DNA of 64,000 nucleotides, taken from assembly GCA_964397655.1 (NCBI GenBank), contig CAYNKA010000008.1:62001-126000 (forward strand), in the 5' to 3' direction. The notes beneath the pieces are model-generated. The model made no database searches, was not told the DNA's origin, and saw nothing but the letters and a program-made list of their open reading frames with translations. Both the position numbers and the translations under genes were made by a program. The DNA is from CAYNKA01 sp964397655. GTDB taxonomy: Bacteria; Spirochaetota; Spirochaetia; DTKZ01. Positions 16,509 through 24,768 of the stretch are shown here, piece by piece; the first letter of the stretch is position 1, and each line of letters begins with the position of its first letter.

Positions 16509-17578
16509 GGCTCGACGATGACCTTCATGGCCCCGTCGCGGCGATTCACGAAATAATCGAGGGCCTTCGCGAACTCGTCGATCGGGAAGCGGTGCGTGAT
16601 GAGGTCCTTCACGTCGATCCTCCCCGAGGCTATCATCGCGAGAAGCTTGGCGCTCACGTTCGGATTTGCCCGCGAGCCGTAGAGGGTGATCTGGTTCAGA
16701 ACCAGGGTCCTGTCGTCGATCTCTGCAACCGAGCCCGGGGAAGGTATGCCGAGAAGGGCCACCTTCCCCCCCTTCCTCGCCATCTTGACGCCCTGGTTGG
16801 CCGTTCCCGGCGAACCCGAACACTCGAAGATCTCGTCCGCCCCCTTTCCGCCGGTCGCGCCGCGGACCGCCTTCACCGGATCCTCCTTCTCGAAGTCGAC
16901 GATCGCGTCCGCGCCCGCCTTCTTCGCGGCCTCGAGCCGTCCTCCCCTTCCGACGACAATTACCTTGCCCGCTCCCATTGCCTTGGCGAGTTTCACGGTA
17001 GCGAGTCCGATGGGGCCCGGCCCGATCACGACAGCGGTCCCGCCCAAGGTGATGCCCGTGAGTTCGATCGCGTGGAGTCCGGTGCCGGCCGCGTCGACGA
17101 TGGCGGCCTCGGCGTAGGACACGCCTTCGGGTATCGGCGTGAGGCTGCGTTTGGAAAATACTCCGTACTCCGCGTAACTCCCCGTGGAGCTGTGGCCGTA
17201 GTGCCGGTGGCCCGTTTCCTTCTTCCCGTAGTTCTCGCAGAGGTTGTAATTTCCGGCCTTGCAGTTTCCGCAGAAGCCGCAGCCGTTGTGCGCCTCGCCC
17301 GCCACCCGGTCGCCGATCCTGAATCCGGCGACATTGGGACCGAGGGCGACGACGCGGCCGGCCCACTCGTGCCCGATCACGAAGGGATAGGAGGGCGGCC
17401 AGACTCCCTTCGTGTCTCCCCGGATGAACTTCGGATCGCTTCCGCAGATCGCCACGGCCTCAACGGCGCAGAGCACCTCGTCGATGCCGGGCTCGGGGAT
17501 GGGAATCGTCTTCACCGAAAAGTCGTTCGGGCCCGCGAGAACCACGGCCTTCATCGTCGTTTTTCCGTTCATTTCCAT
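16499..17578 (-). CDS. Zinc-dependent medium-chain dehydrogenase (sorbitol/threonine dehydrogenase-like)
   Basis: A 359-residue MDR-family dehydrogenase. The catalytic zinc ligands lie in VAICGSD and GHEWAG. The structural-zinc lobe is complete with NGCGFCGNCKAGNYNLC. The Rossmann fold carries VIGPGPIGLATVKLAKAMGA, and the basic residues after the second strand (VVGRGGR) leave NAD or NADP open. It ends the seven-gene operon of importer, dehydrogenase and IolN-like hydrolase. It probably oxidises or reduces a cyclitol or sugar-acid intermediate; scyllo-inosose dehydrogenase or 5-keto-gluconate reductase activities would fit. The start at 17578 has GAGGGG upstream. Confidence 0.88.
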   Translation of the reverse strand: MEMNGKTTMKAVVLAGPNDFSVKTIPIPEPGIDEVLCAVEAVAICGSDPKFIRGDTKGVWPPSYPFVIGHEWAGRVVALGPNVAGFRIGDRVAGEAHNGCGFCGNCKAGNYNLCENYGKKETGHRHYGHSSTGSYAEYGVFSKRSLTPIPEGVSYAEAAIVDAAGTGLHAIELTGITLGGTAVVIGPGPIGLATVKLAKAMGAGKVIVVGRGGRLEAAKKAGADAIVDFEKEDPVKAVRGATGGKGADEIFECSGSPGTANQGVKMARKGGKVALLGIPSPGSVAEIDDRTLVLNQITLYGSRANPNVSAKLLAMIASGRIDVKDLITHRFPIDEFAKALDYFVNRRDGAMKVIVEPQP

Positions 17579-17591
17579 ATGAGCCCCTCTT

Positions 17592-18563
17592 TCAGGTCGG
17601 ATACGCTATCGTGTAGATGTGGGTCCCGCCGTTGAGCGGTCCCTTCACGACGTCCTCGACGAGCTTCCGGTCCCGCATCGACATCGCTTCGATCGGCGGG
17701 AGTTTGCCCGCGGGATACATGGTCATGATGTCGCCGATGAGTTTCTCGAGGTAATCGAGGATGGCGTAGACGCCGGGCCTCGCCTTCTCGGGATCCGCGA
17801 GCGTCGCGTCTCCGACCACTCCCTCGGGCGTGGAAACGACCTCCACCGCGGAGGCGCCGACCTGGAGCCAGAAGTCGATCGGCATCTCCTCCTTGTAGGG
17901 GCTCCCGGATTTGTTGATGTGTCCGTCCGGAAAGATCTTCATCGGCGTCGTCTTCTCGGCGTATTTCTGATCGATCATCTCCGGGAAGAGGGCCATCGAG
18001 TATGAGGTCTCGCACTCGTCCGCGTGGATGAATTTGGTCTCGAAGGGCCCTCCATGGGCCTTGTCCCTGAGGTGCTGGGGAATGACGAACCACCAGTTCA
18101 CGTTCACGAGGATGGCCGGGACCTGATACTTCTTCGCGAACTGATGAATGGCCAGCGGGATGACGTAATCCTGTCCGTGCCCGTTGAGGAGAATCATCTT
18201 GCGGAAGCCGGAGTTCCAGAATCCGGCGATAACGGCGCGAATGTAGGCCGCGAGGTCCTCTTCCGGCACCACGATGGTGCCCGGCATGCCGAGGTGATGG
18301 AAGGGGTGAGACCCGTACCAGATCGGCTCCGCGACGGTGCATCCCGTCTTCCGGGCGACCTGCTCCGCGAGCCTCGTGACGAGGAAGGTGTCCTCGCCCG
18401 AGCAGGCGTTCTTGCCGTGGTTCTCCGTGCTGCCGATCGGCAGAATGATCAGATCGTTCTTTTCGAGTCTTTCTTCGATTTCGTGCCCGTTCATGGTCTG
18501 GTAATAAATGCCCGTCGGCCTTTCCATATGTCCGCCTTCGGGCGGGATTACCCATTTACTCAT
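17592..18563 (-). CDS. Creatininase-fold hydrolase, IolN-like (3-dehydro-scyllo-inosose hydrolase candidate)
   Basis: A 323-residue member of the creatininase superfamily. Metal-site motifs are visible in LPIGSTENHGKN, SGEDTFLV and LLNGHGQD. The opening WVIPPEGGHMERPTGIYY and the EPIWYGSHPFHHLGMPGT stretch match my recollection of the IolN group described in the Thermotoga inositol pathway, where it opens the ring of a diketo-inositol. This identification rests on memory and context, not on a search. Between two zinc dehydrogenases and downstream of a ribose/inositol-type importer, the role fits. GGAGGAAGG precedes the ATG. Confidence 0.75.
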   Translation of the reverse strand: MSKWVIPPEGGHMERPTGIYYQTMNGHEIEERLEKNDLIILPIGSTENHGKNACSGEDTFLVTRLAEQVARKTGCTVAEPIWYGSHPFHHLGMPGTIVVPEEDLAAYIRAVIAGFWNSGFRKMILLNGHGQDYVIPLAIHQFAKKYQVPAILVNVNWWFVIPQHLRDKAHGGPFETKFIHADECETSYSMALFPEMIDQKYAEKTTPMKIFPDGHINKSGSPYKEEMPIDFWLQVGASAVEVVSTPEGVVGDATLADPEKARPGVYAILDYLEKLIGDIMTMYPAGKLPPIEAMSMRDRKLVEDVVKGPLNGGTHIYTIAYPT

Positions 18564-18575
18564 TATCCTTCCTCC

Positions 18576-19613
18576 CTAAAAAGTAAGCTGTACCTTGATC
18601 GCCTTCCCGCCGTCCTTAGCGGCGGCGAACGCCGCCTTCACCGATTCGGGACCGTCGGCGGGAAAGCCATGCGTGACGAGTTTCGCGGCCTCGTCCCCGT
18701 GCCTCGAAAGGAAGTCGATGACCTCGGGGAACCGGCCGGTTCCCCCTATGCTGCCGACCACGGTAAGGGCCTTGAGGACGACGAGCCGCTGGGGGATCGT
18801 CGCTTCAGCCATCATGCCGAGGCAGCCGACCACGCCCAGGGGCCCGACTCGTCCGAAGGCCGAGGCGAAGACTCCCGCGTTTCCCGTGGTTTCCACGACC
18901 GCGTCGTAGTCAGCCCCGGCGTAGAGGTCGGCGTAGTTGTCCCCTTCCCGGCCTCCCGCCCTCCCCGCGTCCTCGGAGGCTCCGAGGGCCAAGGCCGTCT
19001 TCAGGCGAAAGGGCGAAACCTCCAGGACCGAGACGCCGGCGCAGCCGTATCGGTATTTCAGAAGGAGCAGCGCCCCGAGACCGATTCCGCCGGCGCCGCA
19101 CACGAGGACCTTCTTTCCCGCGAGCCCTCCGGCTATGACGCGGTCGATCCTTTCCAGGAGGTTCGAAGAAACCGCGAAGGGCTCCGCGAGGCTGCCGAGA
19201 CCGGAGGCCACGTCGCCGGGGAGCCTGTAGAGGTATTTCCGCTCGCGGACGACGTATTCCGCCGAGGCTCCGTCCACCGTTATCCCGAATTTCTCGATGC
19301 GGGAGCACAGGTTCCGGTCCAGGGCGCAGAGGTCGCAGGAGCCGCAGTAGCGCGAGCAGTCGCCGGTGACCCTGTCGCCGGCGGACAGGTCCGCGACCCC
19401 TGGACCCGTCTTCACGACCGTTCCCGACCACTCGTGTCCGAACCGGATGGGATAATTCCTGGGTCCGTTGTACGTGCCGTCGAAGAGGTGGAGATCGGAT
19501 CCGCAGAGGGTAATAGTGTCCACTCGGATCAGGACTTCGGTTTCACCGGGATCGGGCACAGGGATCTCCGAAAAAGCGAGAGAATTGGCCCTGTCGATGG
19601 TAATTGCTTTCAT
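18576..19613 (-). CDS. Zinc-dependent medium-chain dehydrogenase
   Basis: A second MDR dehydrogenase of 345 residues in the same operon. Catalytic zinc residues are in TLCGSDLHLFDG and GHEWSG. The structural zinc loop is CSRYCGSCDLCALDRNLC. The nucleotide fold has VCGAGGIGLGALLLL followed by VLEVSPFR, where the acidic residue suggests NAD. Two different dehydrogenases with one ring-opening hydrolase match a pathway of oxidation, hydrolysis and reduction of a cyclitol. The start at 19613 has AAGG 6 nt upstream. It is separated from the binding-protein gene by 88 bp containing a stem-loop. Confidence 0.88.
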   Translation of the reverse strand: MKAITIDRANSLAFSEIPVPDPGETEVLIRVDTITLCGSDLHLFDGTYNGPRNYPIRFGHEWSGTVVKTGPGVADLSAGDRVTGDCSRYCGSCDLCALDRNLCSRIEKFGITVDGASAEYVVRERKYLYRLPGDVASGLGSLAEPFAVSSNLLERIDRVIAGGLAGKKVLVCGAGGIGLGALLLLKYRYGCAGVSVLEVSPFRLKTALALGASEDAGRAGGREGDNYADLYAGADYDAVVETTGNAGVFASAFGRVGPLGVVGCLGMMAEATIPQRLVVLKALTVVGSIGGTGRFPEVIDFLSRHGDEAAKLVTHGFPADGPESVKAAFAAAKDGGKAIKVQLTF

Positions 19614-19655
19614 TTCGTGCCTTCACGGAAAGCTCGGAGGCTTTCGGATCCGATC

Positions 19656-19692
19656 TCCGGGCCGGAGGGGGAACCGCCCCCTCGGCTCCGGA
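19656..19692 (-). promoter_or_regulatory. Stem-loop after the ribose/inositol-type binding-protein gene
   Basis: The inner arms GCCGGAGGGGG (19661-19671) and CCCCCTCGGC (19677-19686) pair with one bulge, and the outer TCCGG/CCGGA extends the stem. It begins 10-15 nt after the stop codon at 19702 and lacks a U-tract. It probably stabilises the 3' end of the binding-protein message or partly terminates. Confidence 0.7.
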
Positions 19693-19701
19693 CGAACAGA
19701 A

Positions 19702-20664
19702 TCATTTCTTGAGATACTTGGCGACGTTCGACTTGTCGACGAGTTCGGTCTCGATGGGGATGAAGGCGTTGAGTTTCTCGCCCTTCAGGAACTTGACCGC
19801 CGTCTCGACGCCGATGTAACCCTGGTCGAAATTCCTCTTGTTGCAGGTGAGAGCCATCTTGCCGTCGTTCACCGCGCTGCAGGCGTCCGCGTTGGCGTCC
19901 AGGCCGGTGATGAGGATCTTGCCCTTCTTCCCCACCTGGTCGACCGCTTCCACGGCACCCAGGGCCATCTCGTCGTTGGAGCCGAAGATAGCCTTCGCGT
20001 TCGGGTGGGCCTGGAGCAGGTTCTGAGTCACGGTGAGAGCCTCGCTCCTCGACCAGTTCGCGGACTGGGAAGCGACGATCTTGATGTCGGGGAACTTGGC
20101 GAACGCGTCCTTCGCCCCCTTCAGGAGGTCGATGGCGCTCTGAGCTCCGGCCTTCCCTTCGAGGATGATGACCTCGCCCTTCTTGTCGATCATCTCCGCG
20201 AGCCTGGTCGCGACCTTGAGGGCCGCATCGTAGTTCTCGACGGCGATGAAGGTTTCCGCCCTGCCCTTGCCATCTCCTATCTTGGTGTTGACGTTGATGA
20301 CCGGAATCTTCGCCTCGTTCGCCTTCTCCACCGCGGGGATGATCCCTTTGGAATCCGAGGGAATGAGGACGATGGCGTCCACCTTCTTCGCTATCGACTG
20401 CTCGACCGCGGAAATCTGCTCCTCGTTGTTGTCGGCCTTGAGCGGGGCGAGAACGTCGAGCTGGACTCCGTATTTCGCCGCCGCAGCCATGCCTCCCTCC
20501 TTCATGGTCACCCAGGTCGGGTTCGTCAGATTCTTGACGATGAGAACGATCTTCTTCGGGGCGTCGGCACTCTTCTTCTCCTTGCTGCAGGATACCGCGA
20601 GCCCGAAGACGAGGACCACCGTCAGAATCGCCGCGAATGCTCCGAGGACGGTTCGCATTTTCAT
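19702..20664 (-). CDS. Ribose/inositol-type periplasmic binding protein (RbsB family)
   Basis: A 320-residue Peripla_BP_4-family lipoprotein with lipobox LAVSC (Cys26). The mature part has the usual pattern: KIVLIVKNLTNPTWVTMKEG, VDAIVLIPSDSKGIIPAVEKA, VAVENYDA-like and ILITGLDANADACSAV. The family binds monosaccharides, cyclitols or related solutes between two lobes and delivers them to RbsC-type permeases, which are encoded just upstream. The ATG at 20664 has GGGAGG 7 nt upstream; a TTG one codon earlier is not needed. Inositol or another cyclitol is the favoured ligand because of the downstream enzymes. Confidence 0.92.
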   Translation of the reverse strand: MKMRTVLGAFAAILTVVLVFGLAVSCSKEKKSADAPKKIVLIVKNLTNPTWVTMKEGGMAAAAKYGVQLDVLAPLKADNNEEQISAVEQSIAKKVDAIVLIPSDSKGIIPAVEKANEAKIPVINVNTKIGDGKGRAETFIAVENYDAALKVATRLAEMIDKKGEVIILEGKAGAQSAIDLLKGAKDAFAKFPDIKIVASQSANWSRSEALTVTQNLLQAHPNAKAIFGSNDEMALGAVEAVDQVGKKGKILITGLDANADACSAVNDGKMALTCNKRNFDQGYIGVETAVKFLKGEKLNAFIPIETELVDKSNVAKYLKK

Positions 20665-20691
20665 CAATTTACCTCCCTATTTTTTCCCCGC

Positions 20692-21633
20692 CTAGACGGA
20701 GAATTTCTGCCCGATCTTGTCCAGAACCACCGCGAAGAAAATGATGCAGCCCAGGAACGCGTCCTGCCACAGCGAGGAGATTCCCATGAGGTTTATCCCG
20801 TTCGTTATGAGCACCATGATGACGGTCCCGACCACGGTATGAAAGACGCTCCCCCTGCCGCCTCCGAAGGTCGTACCTCCGATGAGGGTCGCCGCGATGG
20901 CCTTCAGGTTGAAGTCCTGCCCGATGATCGACTCCGCGGCGTTGAGTCGCGATATGTAGAGCAGGCCGGTGACGGCCGCCATGAGACCGTTCACCGCGTA
21001 GACGAGGATGATGATCCGGTCGGTATTGATGCCCGTGAGCCGCGTAGCGGCGGGGTTGAAACCGATCGAATAGATGTTCCTTCCGAGAACCGTCCTCTTC
21101 GTGACGACCGCGAGTACGGCGAAGATGACGACGGCGAAGATGACGAGGTTCGAGATCCCGAAGACGTGCCCCGTCCCGATCCACCGGAAGGCCGGCTCGA
21201 AATCGTAGATCAGCATACCACCCATGAAGGTGTAGGCTGCTCCTCGCGTCACCCAATCCACCGTATAGGTGGCGATGAAGGGGCTCAGGCCGACCTTCGT
21301 TATGAGGAGGCCGTTGCAGGTTCCGATCGCGAAGCCGACGAGAAGCGCGACGGCGATTCCCAGGGGCAGATGACCGGCCTTGATGATAGCCGCCGCGAGA
21401 CAGCTCGAGAGGGCGAGGACGGAACCCATGGAGAGCTCTATTCCCTTGGTGATGATCGAGAGCGTCATCCCGAAACTGATGATCATGAGGAAGGGAGCCT
21501 GCTGGGTTATCACGTTGCTGAGGTTCTTCGCCGTGAGGAAGTTCCTGTCGAGAAAGGCGAGGACCGCGAAGATGATCACGAGGAGCAGGAACCGGGAATA
21601 GCGAAAGAACAGGGCGAGGATTTTCGAGACCAC
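20692..21633 (-). CDS. Ribose/inositol-type ABC permease 2 (RbsC family), GTG start
   Basis: A 313-residue BPD_transp_2-family permease with eight to ten membrane segments. The signature cytoplasmic loop is clear: ALGRN-like VLGRNIYSIGFNPAATRLTGI, and AIAATLIGGTTFGGGRGSV. The start is a GTG at 21633, directly after the TGA of the first permease, with AGGAGG further upstream. Longer readings run into the upstream gene without support. It probably forms a heterodimer with permease 1. Confidence 0.9.
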   Translation of the reverse strand: MVSKILALFFRYSRFLLLVIIFAVLAFLDRNFLTAKNLSNVITQQAPFLMIISFGMTLSIITKGIELSMGSVLALSSCLAAAIIKAGHLPLGIAVALLVGFAIGTCNGLLITKVGLSPFIATYTVDWVTRGAAYTFMGGMLIYDFEPAFRWIGTGHVFGISNLVIFAVVIFAVLAVVTKRTVLGRNIYSIGFNPAATRLTGINTDRIIILVYAVNGLMAAVTGLLYISRLNAAESIIGQDFNLKAIAATLIGGTTFGGGRGSVFHTVVGTVIMVLITNGINLMGISSLWQDAFLGCIIFFAVVLDKIGQKFSV

Positions 21634-21635
21634 GA

Positions 21636-22598
21636 TCAGACGGTCCTCCTGCCCTTGAGACGTTTCTGGTAGAGAACGTCGAAGATGATGATTCCCATGA
21701 TGAGGAAACCGATGATCGTGTACTGCCAATGAGGCGTGAAGCCGAGCAGGTTGAGCGCGTTCTTCACCATCACGATCATGAACGCGCCGAAGACGGAGCC
21801 GAGGACTCCTCCCCGTCCGCCGTCGAAGGGCGTTCCGCCTATGAGCGTGGCGGCGATGGCGTCGAACTCGTAACCGGATCCCCCTATGGGGCTCGCGGAA
21901 TTCGTCCTCGAGACGAGAAGGATTCCCGCGGCCGCGGCATACAGGCTCGAGACGACGAACATGACGAAATACAATTTCGAGACGTCGATCCCCGAAAGCG
22001 CGGCGCATTGGGGCGAGCCTCCGGCAGCGTAGACGTCCGATCCGAACTTCATCCTGTACATCAGGAGCAGGGTGAAGAGCGTGATGGCGAGGCCTATCCA
22101 GATGACGGTGTACACCCCGAAGGGTCTTCCGTCAGCTATGTAGCGAAAGTCGTCGGCGAAGCCGGGGACCACGTTCCCGTTCGTGATGATGAGAGCGATG
22201 CCCTGGGCGAGGCCCATGGACGCGAAGGTGACGATCCAGAAATCCACCTTCATGTATCCGACGAAGGCCCCGTTCAGCACCCCGACGAGAATTCCCACGA
22301 CGAGGGCCGCGGCCATCGCGGCGTACATGTTCCAGCCCTGGTGGAGCAGAAGGCCGCAGACGACTCCCGCGAGCGACATGATCGAGCCGACCGCCATGTT
22401 GATCAAGCCCGCGAGGATCGCGATGGTCATTCCGAAGGTGGCCACGAGAAGGATGCTGAAATTCTTCATCATGTTCGTGACGTTGTAGAACGAAACGAAG
22501 CCCTCGGCGGTGAAGCTGAAGAAGACGAAGAGGACGGCCAGTCCCCAGAAAATGGTAGGGACCTTCCGCAGGAAAGGCGCAAGCCTCTTAATTTCCAT
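21636..22598 (-). CDS. Ribose/inositol-type ABC permease 1 (RbsC family)
   Basis: A 320-residue BPD_transp_2 permease with multiple hydrophobic segments, starting MEIKRLAPFLRKVP. The conserved loop reads SDVYAAGGSPQCAALSGI, and the second motif AIAATLIGGTPFDGGRGGV matches the RbsC signature. It overlaps the ATPase gene by 11 bp and is followed after 2 bp by the second permease, showing tight translational coupling. Two different permease genes, as here, are common in operons of this class. Confidence 0.92.
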   Translation of the reverse strand: MEIKRLAPFLRKVPTIFWGLAVLFVFFSFTAEGFVSFYNVTNMMKNFSILLVATFGMTIAILAGLINMAVGSIMSLAGVVCGLLLHQGWNMYAAMAAALVVGILVGVLNGAFVGYMKVDFWIVTFASMGLAQGIALIITNGNVVPGFADDFRYIADGRPFGVYTVIWIGLAITLFTLLLMYRMKFGSDVYAAGGSPQCAALSGIDVSKLYFVMFVVSSLYAAAAGILLVSRTNSASPIGGSGYEFDAIAATLIGGTPFDGGRGGVLGSVFGAFMIVMVKNALNLLGFTPHWQYTIIGFLIMGIIIFDVLYQKRLKGRRTV

Positions 22599-24096
22599 TC
22601 TTCTCGTCCTTTCCGAGAGCGTGGGTGACGATCCGCTCCTGGGTTATCTCCCCGCCTTCGAGCTCTTTCCTCACTCTGCCCTCGTGCATGACGTATACCC
22701 GGTCGCAGAGCCCGACGATCTCCTTCTGCTCGCTCGACACGATGAGGATGGCCTTTCCCTTCTCCGCGAGCCCGCTCATGAGTTCGTAGATCTCCGCCTT
22801 GGCGCCGACGTCGATGCCTCGGGTCGGCTCGTCGAAAATGAGGATGTCCGAGTCCGTGCAGAGCCATTTTCCGAGGACGACTTTCTGCTGGTTGCCGCCG
22901 CTCAGATACCGAACGAGTTTCGCAGTGTCGGGGGTCGCGATCTTCAGGCTTTCCTTGTACCGTTCCGCGACCTCCGTCTCCTTCTTCTTGTTCAAGAAAC
23001 CGAAGGACGACAATCTGCCGAGGCTCGCGTGCACCAGATTGTTCCTCACCGACATGTCGAGAACGAGCCCTTCGCTCTTCCTGTCCTCGGGAAGGAAACC
23101 CATCCCGTCCTTGACGGATCGCGTCGTCGAATGCCGGCGGACTTCCCTTCCCCGGACGAAGAGCCTACCCGACAGGACGGGATCGTAGCCGAAAACGGCC
23201 TTCACGACCTCGGTCCTGCCGGAGCCGACGAGTCCCGCGAGGCCGACGATCTCCCCCTTCCGCAGCCGCAGGCTCACGTCGCGGAACCCGAGTCCGGTGA
23301 GGTTCTCCGTCCTGACGACCTCCTCTCCCTTCGGTCCGGAGCTTTTCCGGAAAAGCTGGTTCACCTTCTTCCCCACCATGAGCTGGATGAGCTCGTCGAT
23401 CTCCATTTCGCCGGCACCGACCGTGGCGACGTATCTGCCGTCGCGGAGAATCGTGATCCTGTCGCCTATTCGCTTGATCTCGTCCATGCGGTGGGATATG
23501 TAGATGACGCTGACGCCCCTGTTCTTGAGCTGCCTGATTATGTCGAAAAGATGGTCGATTTCCCTCTGGGTGAGCGACGAGGTAGGTTCGTCCATGATGA
23601 GGAGCTTCGTCCTGACGGAAAGGGCCTTAACGACTTCGACCATCTGCTGCTGGGCTATTCCGAGGTCCTTGACGAGCATGTCCGGCGCGAAGCTGACGCC
23701 GAGGGAAGAAAGCAGCGCGGAGCTTTCCTCGCGCATCTTCTTCCGGTCCACGATGCGCAGGACGCCGAACTTGAGCGGTTCCCTGCCCAGGTAGATGTTC
23801 TCGGCGACGGTCCTGTAAGGGAGAAGGTTCAATTCCTGGTGGATGATGCTGATGCCGAGAGCTTCTGCGTCCTTGACCTTCCTGAAGTGGACGGGGTTTC
23901 CCTCGAAGAAGATCTCTCCCGAATCCTTCTCGTAGACGCCGGCGGCGATCTTCATGAGCGTCGACTTGCCCGCCCCGTTCTCCCCGAGAAGAACGTGCAC
24001 TTCGCCGGGCATGACCGAGAGGCTCACGCCCTCGAGCGCCTGCACGCCCGGAAAGGATTTGCAGACATCCCTCATCGCCAGGATAGGGTCGCCCAT
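22588..24096 (-). CDS. Ribose/inositol-type ABC importer ATPase (RbsA family, duplicated)
   Basis: A 502-residue double ATPase. The N-terminal half has a full Walker A (GENGAGKST), the Q-loop IIHQELNLLPYRTVAENI, and Walker B LLIMDEPTSSL. The C-terminal half has the degenerate A motif GLVGSGRTEV, the signature LSGGNQQKVVLGKWL and DEPTRGIDVGAK. This is the typical asymmetric architecture of monosaccharide/cyclitol importers. It is the first gene of the seven-gene operon, behind a strong promoter, and the ATG is preceded by AAGGAAGG. Confidence 0.95.
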   Translation of the reverse strand: MGDPILAMRDVCKSFPGVQALEGVSLSVMPGEVHVLLGENGAGKSTLMKIAAGVYEKDSGEIFFEGNPVHFRKVKDAEALGISIIHQELNLLPYRTVAENIYLGREPLKFGVLRIVDRKKMREESSALLSSLGVSFAPDMLVKDLGIAQQQMVEVVKALSVRTKLLIMDEPTSSLTQREIDHLFDIIRQLKNRGVSVIYISHRMDEIKRIGDRITILRDGRYVATVGAGEMEIDELIQLMVGKKVNQLFRKSSGPKGEEVVRTENLTGLGFRDVSLRLRKGEIVGLAGLVGSGRTEVVKAVFGYDPVLSGRLFVRGREVRRHSTTRSVKDGMGFLPEDRKSEGLVLDMSVRNNLVHASLGRLSSFGFLNKKKETEVAERYKESLKIATPDTAKLVRYLSGGNQQKVVLGKWLCTDSDILIFDEPTRGIDVGAKAEIYELMSGLAEKGKAILIVSSEQKEIVGLCDRVYVMHEGRVRKELEGGEITQERIVTHALGKDEKNGN

Positions 24097-24113
24097 AACC
24101 TTCCTTTTTCAAA

Positions 24114-24127
24114 AATATTGAAATATT
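24114..24127. promoter_or_regulatory. Palindromic operator candidate AATATT-GA-AATATT
   Basis: A 14-nt inverted repeat, AATATTGAAATATT, lies just downstream of the -10 box, over the predicted transcription start of the importer operon. Its AT-rich sequence stands out from the surroundings. A repressor bound here would block initiation; the XRE-cupin regulator encoded next door is one candidate. Confidence 0.55.
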
Positions 24128-24132
24128 GTTTA

Positions 24133-24160
24133 ATTATATTACATCAATGTCCGGTGTCAA
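24133..24160 (-). promoter_or_regulatory. Consensus sigma70 promoter of the ribose/inositol-type operon
   Basis: On the minus strand TTGACA (24155-24160) and TATAAT (24133-24138) are both perfect consensus boxes, separated by 16 nt. The start should fall near 24126, inside the palindrome at 24114-24127. Confidence 0.88.
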
Positions 24161-24192
24161 GTTTTATTTGTCGGGCGGACGGGAAGAGGGGA

Positions 24193-24768
24193 TCAGAAAC
24201 TCGGCGGAGTGTTCACCCAGACCGCTACGGACGTTCCTGAGGCTCCGTTTCTCGAAAGGTGAGGCTTCTGGGAATCGATGAAGATGCTGTCTCCCTCTTC
24301 GAGCATGAACGATTCGTTCTCGAACACGATCTCCACCCTTCCCTTGAGCACGAGGACGTATTCCTCTCCCTCGTGACTGTGGAGCCTCTCGGTCGTGCCT
24401 CCTTTCTCGAACACGACGTAGAGGAACTCGACCCTCTTGTTCCGCAGGTCCGGGCTGAGCAGGAAGTACGATACCTTGCTGTTCGTACGCACCGCCTTGC
24501 GGCTCTCCTTCTTCACGAGAATGCCGTTTTCGTCGTCGCCCTCCTCGAAGAAGTGTCCGAGCGTGCTGCTCAGGGCCTTGGCCATCGCTAGAAGAGAGCC
24601 CAGAGACGGCGTAGCCTTGCTCGTCTCGACCTGGCTTATCAGGCTCTTCGTCAAGCCCGTCCTTTCGGAGAGCTCCTGAATGGTCATCTTCCTCTCCTTC
24701 CGGAGAGTGCGGATTTTCGAACCGATTTTCGCGGAAAGAGCTTCGAGCGACTTCTTGTTAGCGTTCAT
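24193..24768 (-). CDS. XRE-family regulator with C-terminal cupin
   Basis: A 191-residue regulator. Residues 13-70 form an HTH_3 domain (KIRTLRKERKMTIQELSERTG, then KSLISQVETSKATPSL). Residues about 115-185 form a cupin with the histidine/glutamate motif RLHSHEGEEYVLVLKGRVE and GDSIFIDSQKPHL, likely to bind a small ligand. The ATG at 24768 overlaps the end of the synthetase beta-subunit gene by 11 bp and has GGGAAG upstream, so it is coupled to that operon. It may control the synthetase genes or the neighbouring importer operon, whose promoter lies just beyond its stop codon. Confidence 0.9.
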   Translation of the reverse strand: MNANKKSLEALSAKIGSKIRTLRKERKMTIQELSERTGLTKSLISQVETSKATPSLGSLLAMAKALSSTLGHFFEEGDDENGILVKKESRKAVRTNSKVSYFLLSPDLRNKRVEFLYVVFEKGGTTERLHSHEGEEYVLVLKGRVEIVFENESFMLEEGDSIFIDSQKPHLSRNGASGTSVAVWVNTPPSF

